Translations under genes and position numbers: made by a program
Assembly (NCBI RefSeq): GCF_023898315.1
Contig: NC_064618.1
Coordinates: forward strand, 186,487,548-186,551,547
Reading direction: 5' to 3'
DNA from: Schistocerca nitens
Lineage: Eukaryota > Arthropoda > Insecta > Orthoptera > Acrididae
Length of the DNA stretch: 64,000 nucleotides
Part shown: positions 58,228-64,000 of the stretch, piece after piece
Layout: each line of letters starts with the position of its first letter
Numbering within the stretch: the stretch's first letter is position 1
The notes under the pieces: model-generated
Database searches by the model: none
The model's input: the letters and a program-made list of their open reading frames with translations, nothing else
What the model was told of the DNA's origin: nothing

Positions 58228-58830
58228 AGTTGCCGTCCGACGATGTTCTCTTGTGCTCGATTAGAGAGAGATCTGATGATCGAGCAGGCCAAGGCAACAT
58301 GTCGACAGTCTGTAGAGCATGTTGGATTACAACAGCGGTATGTGGGCGAGCGATATCCTGTTGGAAAACATCCCCTGATATGCTGTTCATTAATGACAGC
58401 GCATCAGGTCGAATCACCAGAATGACGAATAAATTTGCAGTCAGGGTGCATGTGATAAGTATGAAAGTGCTCCTGCTGTCATGCGAAATCGAACCCCAGA
58501 CCATAACTTCACATGTAGTTCCGGTGTGTCAAGCACGCAGACAGGTTGGATGCAGTCTCTATTGGCCTCCTCCTAACCAACACAGGGCCGTCACTGGGAC
58601 CGAGGCAGAGCACGATGGTTTTCTGTCTCGGTAGTGCCACGTGGCTATCTGGAGCCTGGTCTTCTTGCTACCGTACATGGTCGTGACCACCGCTGCCAGC
58701 GATCAAGAGCAGTGGCTACATTACTGCCACATCTTTCTGCAGTATCGCAGAAGCAAGAACCAGCTTCTGGTAGTCGTGTTGGTCAAACTCACTGAGGTGC
58801 TGATAATGGAGTATTTGTCGGTTTAAAGGT
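58228..58830 (-). pseudogene. Tc1-like transposase relic
   Basis: The best frame, 58504 leftward, encodes MVWGSISHDSRSTF, ALSLMNSISGDVFQQD with the second catalytic Asp, TVDMLPWPARSSDLS and the Glu in LIEHKRT. I count 32 residues between that Asp and the Glu, against 34 in the family at 33917-35321. Upstream (58830-58505) further minus-strand frames are decayed and the first catalytic motif is not clear. The plus ORFs over this stretch are shadows. Confidence 0.75.
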
Positions 58831-58904
58831 ATTCGTGACACTCATCAGCTCACCATGTCTGGTCTTAACTCTCACTAGTTATAGAGTGGTTTTATAGCAA
58901 ACTT

Positions 58905-59202
58905 GGCAACGGCCTTGCCGCAGTGGATCACCGAAGTTAAGCACTGTCGGGCGTGGTCGGCACTGGTGGGTGACCATCCAGGCTGCCATGTGCTGTTGCC
59001 ATTTTTCGGGGTGCACTCAGCCTCGTGATGCCAATTGAGGAGCTACTCGACTGAATAGTAGCGGCTTCGGTCAAGAATACCATCTTACGACCGGGAGAGC
59101 GGTGTGCTGACCCCACGCCCCTCCTGTCCGCATCCTCCATTGAGGATGACACGGCGGTCGGATGGTCCCGGTAGGCCACTCGTGACATGAAGACGGTGCT
59201 TT
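58905..59202 (+). repeat. 5S rRNA-derived SINE
   Basis: The head carries the 5S internal promoter region: gatcaccgaagttaagcact, gtcgggcgtggtcggcac and gggtgaccatccaggctgcc, starting ggcaacggccttgccgcagt. The distal half is not 5S and shares a tail with 40330-40465. The target duplication tttatagcaaa brackets it (58891-58901 and 59203-59213). Internal gaps in the head show it is not a functional 5S gene. Confidence 0.9.
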
Positions 59203-59223
59203 TTTATAGCAAAACTGATGTGC

Positions 59224-59958
59224 ATCGTCATAGTGGCACCATTAGTAGCACTCTTACGCACTTGTCGTGACATCTAAATGAACACCATGTTCCAGGTTTA
59301 AAAACATGCATACAAGGGCGATGTACTTGAGGACAATATTATGGAAATGGAAGAGGATGTAGATGAAGACGAAATGGGAGATAAGATACTGCGTGAAGAG
59401 TTTGACAGAGCACTGAAAGACCTGAGTCGAAACAAGGCCCCCGGAGTAGACAACATTCCATTGGAACTATCGTCATAGTGGCACCATTAGTAGCACTCTT
59501 ACGCGCCTGTCGTGACATCTGAATAAACACCATGTTTCAGGTTTAAAAACATGCATACAAGGGCGATGTAATTGAGGACAATATTATGGAAATGGGAGAG
59601 GATGTAGATGAAGATGAAATGGGAGATACGATACTGCGTGAAGAGTTTGACAGAGCACTGAAAGACCTGAGTCGAAACAAGGCCCCCGGAGTAGACAACA
59701 TTCCATTGGAACTATCGTCATAGTGGCACCATTAGTAGCACTCTTACGCGCCTGTCGTGACATCTGAATAAACACCATGTTTCAGGTTTAAAAACATGCA
59801 TACAAGGGCGATGTACTTGAGGACAATATTATGGAAATGGAAGAGGATGTAGATGAAGATGAAATGCGAGATACGATACTGCGTGAAGAGTTTGACAGAG
59901 CACTGAAAGACCTGATTCGAAACAAGGCCCCCGGAGTAGACAACATTCCATTGGAACT
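59224..59958 (+). repeat. 245-bp tandem triplication across a Tc1/RTE junction
   Basis: Units begin atcgtcatagtggcaccatt at 59224, 59469 and 59714 and end ccattggaact. Each unit holds about 95-100 bp of Tc1 sequence and then about 145-150 bp of the truncated RTE start (encoding KDLSRNKAPGVDNIP). Units differ by a few substitutions. Stop codons in the Tc1 part prevent an open frame through the array. Confidence 0.95.
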
Positions 59959-61388
59959 ACTGACGGCCTTGGGATAGCAAGTCCTGACAAAACTCTACCA
60001 TCTGGTGAGGAAGATGTATGAGACAGGCGAAATACCCACAGACTTCAAGAAGAATATAATAATTCCAATACCAAAGAAAGCAGGTGTTGACAGATGTGAG
60101 AATTACCGAACAATCAGTTTAATAAGCCACAGCTGCAAAATACTAACACGAATTATTTACAGAACGAATGGAAAAACTAGTAGAAGCCGACCTCGGGGAA
60201 GATCAGTTGGGATTCCGTAGAAATACTGGAACACTTGAGGCAATACTGACCTTACGACTTATCTTAGAAGAAAGATTAAGGAAAGGCAAACCTACGATTC
60301 TATCATTTGTGGACTTAGAGAAAGCTTTTGACAATGTTGACTGGAATACTCTCTTTCAAATTCTAAAGGTGGCAGGGGTAAAATACAGGGAGCGAAAGGC
60401 TATTTACAATTTGTACAGAAACCAGGTGGCAGTTATAAGAGTCGAGGGACATGAAAGGGAAGCAGTGGTTGGGAAGGGAGTAAGACAGGGTTGTAGCCTC
60501 TCCCCGATGTTATTCAATCTGTATATAGAGCAAACAGTAAAGGAAACAAAAGAAAAATTCGGAGTAGGTATTAAAATCCACGGAGAAGAAATAAAAATTT
60601 TGAGGTTCGCCGATGACATTGTAATTCTGTCAGAGACAGCAAAGGACTTGGAAGAGCAGTTGAACGGATTGGATGGTGTCTTGAATGGAGGATATAAGAT
60701 GAACATCAACAAAAGCCAAACGAGGATAATGGAATGTAGTCGAATTAAGTCGGGTGATGTTGAGGGTATTAGATTAGGAAATGAGACACTTAAAGTAGTA
60801 AAGGAGTTTTGCTATTTGGGGAGCAAAATAACTGATGATGGTCGAAGTAGAGAGGATATAAAATGTAGACTGGCAATGGCAAGGAAAGCGTTTCTGATGA
60901 AGAGAAATTGTTAACATCGAGTATAGATTTAAGTGTCAGGAAGTCGTTTCTGAAAGTATTTGTATGGAGTGTAGCCATGTATGGAAGTGAAACATGGACG
61001 ATAAATAGTTTGGACCAGAAGAGAGTAGAAGCTTTCGAAATGTGGTGCTACAGAAGAATGCTGAAGATTAGATGGGTAGATCACATAACTAATGAGGAAG
61101 TATTGAATAGGATTGGGGAGAAGAGAAGTTTGTAGCACAACTTGACCAGAAGAAGGGATCGGTTGATAGGACATGTTCTGAGGCATCAAGGGATCCCCAA
61201 TTTAGTATTGGAGGGCAGCGTGGAGGGTAAAAATCGTAGGGGGAGACCAAGAGATGAATACACTAAGCAGATTCAGAAGGATGTAGGTTGCAGTAGGTAC
61301 TGGGAGATGAAGAAGCTTGCACAGGATATAGTAGCATGGAGAGCTGCATCAAACCAGTCTCAGGACTGAAGACCACAACAACAACAAC
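59320..61388 (+). mobile_element. 5'-truncated RTE/BovB-like LINE
   Basis: Begins within the N-terminal part of the RT domain, contains the RT and C-terminal region, and ends in a CAA repeat (about 61374-61388). Same family as 3481-4190, but longer. Inserted in the Tc1 relic, which resumes at about 61389. Its first 145-150 bp were later triplicated with flanking Tc1 sequence. Confidence 0.88.
59960..61369 (+). pseudogene. RTE reverse transcriptase relic
   Basis: First frame (60005-60220): MYETGEIPTDFKKNIIIPIPKK, CENYRTISLIS. A frameshift near 60160 leads to 60168-60914: GEDQLGFRRNTGT, FVDLEKAFDNVDW, RQGCSLSPMLFN, catalytic FADDIVIL at about 60606-60629, YLGSKITDDG. A second frameshift near 60905 leads to 60908-61135 (YGSETWT, RRMLKIRWVDH), a TAG at 61133-61135, then 61142-61369 ending NQSQD. 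The RT catalytic motif is intact. The endonuclease is absent because of 5' truncation. Confidence 0.9.
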
Positions 61389-61441
61389 CTACGTTTGTTT
61401 GCACAGCTCTTTCTTGATGATGTAATTTTTTTACGTCAGTA

Positions 61442-62363
61442 TGGATGTTCTTGAAAAGTCGTTGACACAAGTCGCACAGGCAAGTGTCGCATTGTTTTTT
61501 GCTTAGCGCAGGTCGAGACCTTCACCTTGTGCTGGCGTGCTGCCGCTGCCGGCACACCCGTAAATCGGTCTTATCTGCAGGCCGCAGATCGCCTGCGGAG
61601 AGCGGATCGCGTGCGGCGCCACGGAGTCCGGCATGCCAAGTCGGTCGTAGTGCCACTGACCAGCCGCGACGGCCGGATAGCACCGCTCTTATCAGCGTAC
61701 GCCGTCTGAAGGCACGCACCGGGCTCGATACGGTATCACGAGCCCCCGCGTGGCGCGCGTGAATGAGTGACGATGAGCGGAAACAGAGTCGGGTTCCAAC
61801 ACCGCTGAGTCGCATGATGGCACTGCAGAATGCTAATGCATCTTCTGTGGACAAAATAGCAATTATGTGTTATATTAATGTTAGTTAAGGGCACATTTTT
61901 CACGGAACAGACGCGAAACTCCATCTGTTGTTTGTTACCCACTGTGTTAGCAGCGGGGCAAGTGGCCAGCAAGTGACACTTCCGTGAACGATATCGAATG
62001 AATGCGATTGGTATCGTTTATACACGTTTTCTGCATATTTTTCCAATAGGGAGCTATATAGCGACGGCAACTAAACAGGGACCTTGCTTTTCATATTCTT
62101 CAGTTTCCTAAGGGTCCTAGGACGTTTAAAACGGTAAATTGCAGGACAGTTTATTTTTGATAGTCATCTAGAGTGCGGACACTTTCTGAAGAATGTCGTA
62201 ATCATTTATTAACAAAACGTTACCAATAAACGCCAGAAGACCTGACTTTTTGCAGAAAGACGTCGTATATCTTCCCAGCGACGCGAAGATTTATTCGCTA
62301 GACTTCCAGCCAAATCAGTGAATATCAAACGAAGGAAACCTGTATGACATGTAATATCTGTAT
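61442..62363. other. No gene recognised; GC-rich patch
   Basis: 61510-61760 is GC-rich with openings on both strands, a composition effect. The rest is AT-rich. Confidence 0.4.
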
Positions 62364-62365
62364 TA

Positions 62366-63525
62366 CGAGGGTTGGAACTTAAATAGAGACAACTATTTTT
62401 TGACAACCGATTTATAAGAGTCACATGTTTGCACCTCTCACTGTCCTTCAGAGAGGTCACAAGCGTTGTCTAGAACCCGGAGCCAGCGATGTGGAAGGCG
62501 TAGTACACCGTTAGCAGACCCTGTTCTGTTGGTGGTGCGAATGAAGCGGTCTACTGCCTGTCGAATCTCTGAAACAGTTCTGGAGCGAGTGCCACTTAGT
62601 GGTTCCTTTATCTTCGGAATCAAATCAAAGGCACAAGCACTTAAGTCCCGGGAGTATGGTGAATGGTACAGTACTTCCCAGCCCCATCGACCGAACAGAG
62701 CAGCCACAGCTTGCACTGTATGCGCCCGCGCATTGTCGTACAAAATGATGGGTGAGTTGCACCATTTCTTTCGCAAAGCTGGTCGCAGGTGATGCTCCAT
62801 AAAAGAACAGTAATACTGGGCACTAACAGTCTGCCGCAGAGGAACGTAATGCGTTAGGATAACACCACCACAGTCGTACACGAGCATCAACCTAACTTTC
62901 ACCTTACTGGGGCTGTGACGCACTTTCGTCTTTCGCGGCGACCCATAGTGACGCCATTCGTTGGATTAGCGTTTCAGTTTTGGCTCGTGCGATGTGGAAC
63001 ATTTCTCATCCTGTGTTACGACACGGCGTAAGAAATCCACTCCTTAGTGCTCACTGCGCACCAAGTGCGAGCTTACGAATCGTATGGTGTCGATCTCTGT
63101 CCACTAACGCGGCAACAGCATGAACTTCTTCTTCAGAGACGCTAGGACGACCTGGCTGATGCATATCTCCCACAGTTTGCCGACCGTCGTTGAAGGCTTT
63201 TACCCAATTTGCCACAGTTCTGTACGGCAATGCCGATTCCCCGCACGCCTCTTGAAGACCTTGATGACAGTGTCGTGCTGTACGACCTCTGGCACATTCA
63301 ACCTTGATCCACCTCCGTTGTTCCTGTTTAGGAAACACAGTGACACCGTTAGTTAGACCGCTTGCTCACAAGTATGTTTCCGTCGATTGCGACGTGGGAC
63401 GGGCGAGTCCTTTTGCTCAGAGGTAAGGTAGGTATGTCAACAAAGTGTGCTATCAGCGACAATAGTAGATTTCATTGCATGGTGTCTATACAGCAGTGTT
63501 GCCACTACTTAAGTTCCAATCTACA
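62366..63525 (-). mobile_element. Mariner-type transposon relic
   Basis: Ends are inverted: cgagggttggaacttaaata from 62366, and the complement of acttaagttccaatctaca ending 63525. TA lies at both edges (62364-62365, 63526-63527). It is 1,160 bp, close to a full mariner. Minus-strand transposase. Confidence 0.88.
62438..63338 (-). pseudogene. Mariner (DD34D-type) transposase, frameshifted, third Asp lost
   Basis: The N-terminal frame (63338-63051) has a helix-turn-helix region (ALPYRTVANWVKAFNDGR) and RPSVSEEEV. Around 63050-62930 a second, interrupted frame holds TQDEK (first Asp) and EWRHYGSP. The frame 62923-62438 has LYDNARAH (second Asp) and PYSRDLSACAFDLIPKIKEP. The third catalytic residue, 34 residues after the second Asp, is Ala (codon gcc, about 62630) where mariner transposases have Asp. 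The plus ORF 62466-62792 is a shadow. Confidence 0.87.
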
Positions 63526-63527
63526 TA

Positions 63528-64000
63528 TTTAACGTGCCAAATAAGGTACCATAGCTTTAGCTCAGATGTCGTAATAATACGTCAGAAAGCAGTAACACTG
63601 TTTCGAAATAGGGACGAAACCAGTTCCGCCTGATTGACGCAAACGGCAAGAATCGTCAACATATTCGCTTTCGAAGCAAAAGTAATTGCGTTTACAAAAA
63701 TACTCGAATATCAGGAAGTTGAGTGAAGTGTAAGAATGGGCGAATCATCAGACTTCATAGAAATTTTGTACGTGTCAACGAAAGTGCCTATCATACGAAG
63801 AACAGATATCAAGAGAAGCATGTGCTTTTCGTAAATCAAATACGTATTTATATGCTCTTGCTGCAATTATTTACACATTAGAAAGCATATCTTCATCAAT
63901 ACGTTGTAGCTTATGTCATGAATCAGTGAAATTCCTCTGTTTCTATTTTTATTTGAGGATAACTCATTTTCCATGGTGCTTTAGTAATGCATGGAACGTG
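63528..64000. other. No recognised feature
   Basis: AT-rich right end of the window, no supported gene. Confidence 0.4.

Larger units (their letters stand above)
57713..61439 (-). mobile_element. Tc1-like relic split by a SINE, a 5S-derived SINE and an RTE LINE
   Basis: The left end, ctggaaaagaaatcg at 57713, and the complement of the right end, ending cgtcag at 61439, are imperfect inverted repeats with TA at both edges (57711-57712, 61440-61441). The transposase is on the minus strand. Pieces of the element persist between the inserts: 57713-58014, 58228-58890, 59214 to about 59318, and about 61389-61439. Inserts: SINE 58023-58219, 5S-derived SINE 58905-59202, RTE about 59320-61388. Confidence 0.75.

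Noticed and set aside
58905..59000. 5S rRNA gene
   Set aside because: Head has gaps relative to 5S, is followed by a SINE tail, and has a target duplication.
1..64000. A novel host defence or metabolic gene system
   Set aside because: Every coding region recognised belongs to a transposable element and is broken; no cluster of host genes is present.

Overview
The window is animal nuclear DNA made almost wholly of transposable elements in various states of decay. I find no host protein gene, functional rRNA or tRNA gene, operon or CRISPR array that I can support. Several recurrent repeats resemble, from memory, families abundant in grasshoppers and locusts (Schistocerca-type genomes): a roughly 190-bp tRNA-derived SINE with a Leu/Ser-like head, RTE/BovB-like LINEs ending in CAA repeats or an A-rich tail, Tc1 and mariner relics, and Ty3/gypsy retroelements. 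A repeat-rich orthopteran is my best guess. It is an inference, not a database result.

Layout. 1-5140: a degraded minus-strand Ty3/gypsy element (two LTR-like copies, an RNase H/integrase relic) with an RTE fragment in its right LTR. 5572-7593: a long-TIR mariner-like element holding a SINE and a tRNA-like palindrome. 7951-9345: a Tc1 element. 9348-12310: LTR-like sequence with a SINE, then a probable solo LTR. 13286-14111: a shortened mariner relic. 15615-20232: an inverted repeat pair around tRNA-like repeats and a nearly full-length RTE element (16566-19888). 21583-22826: a PIF/Harbinger-like non-autonomous element. 25899-26551: an internally deleted mariner. 28055-28676: a tRNA-like palindromic insertion. 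29209-30433: two SINEs.

31390-36330 is a nested stack. A Tc1 relic is split by a jockey-like LINE, a SINE and a second LINE, and the second LINE holds another Tc1. From 37229 to 45808 lie an inverted repeat, SINEs, a LINE relic and short tandem or hairpin repeats. 45940-57140 is the largest element, an 11.2-kb minus-strand Ty3/gypsy retrotransposon with both LTRs, gag and pol. It has few breaks, no recognisable env, and a 3' LTR lengthened by two separate tandem duplications of about 250 bp. 57713-61439 is another Tc1 relic, split by a SINE, a 5S-rRNA-derived SINE and a 5'-truncated RTE copy; a 245-bp triplication spans the Tc1/RTE junction. 62366-63525 is a mariner-type (DD34D) relic.

The elements work together only in the sense that autonomous LINEs, transposases and gypsy pol supply enzymes that non-autonomous copies may borrow. 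Every coding region seen here is broken, so none is predicted to be active. The interest lies in the insertion stratigraphy, the junction-spanning duplications, and the tRNA- and 5S-derived structures. Family names come from motif recognition. Boundaries backed by target-site duplications are exact to a few bases; the others are approximate.
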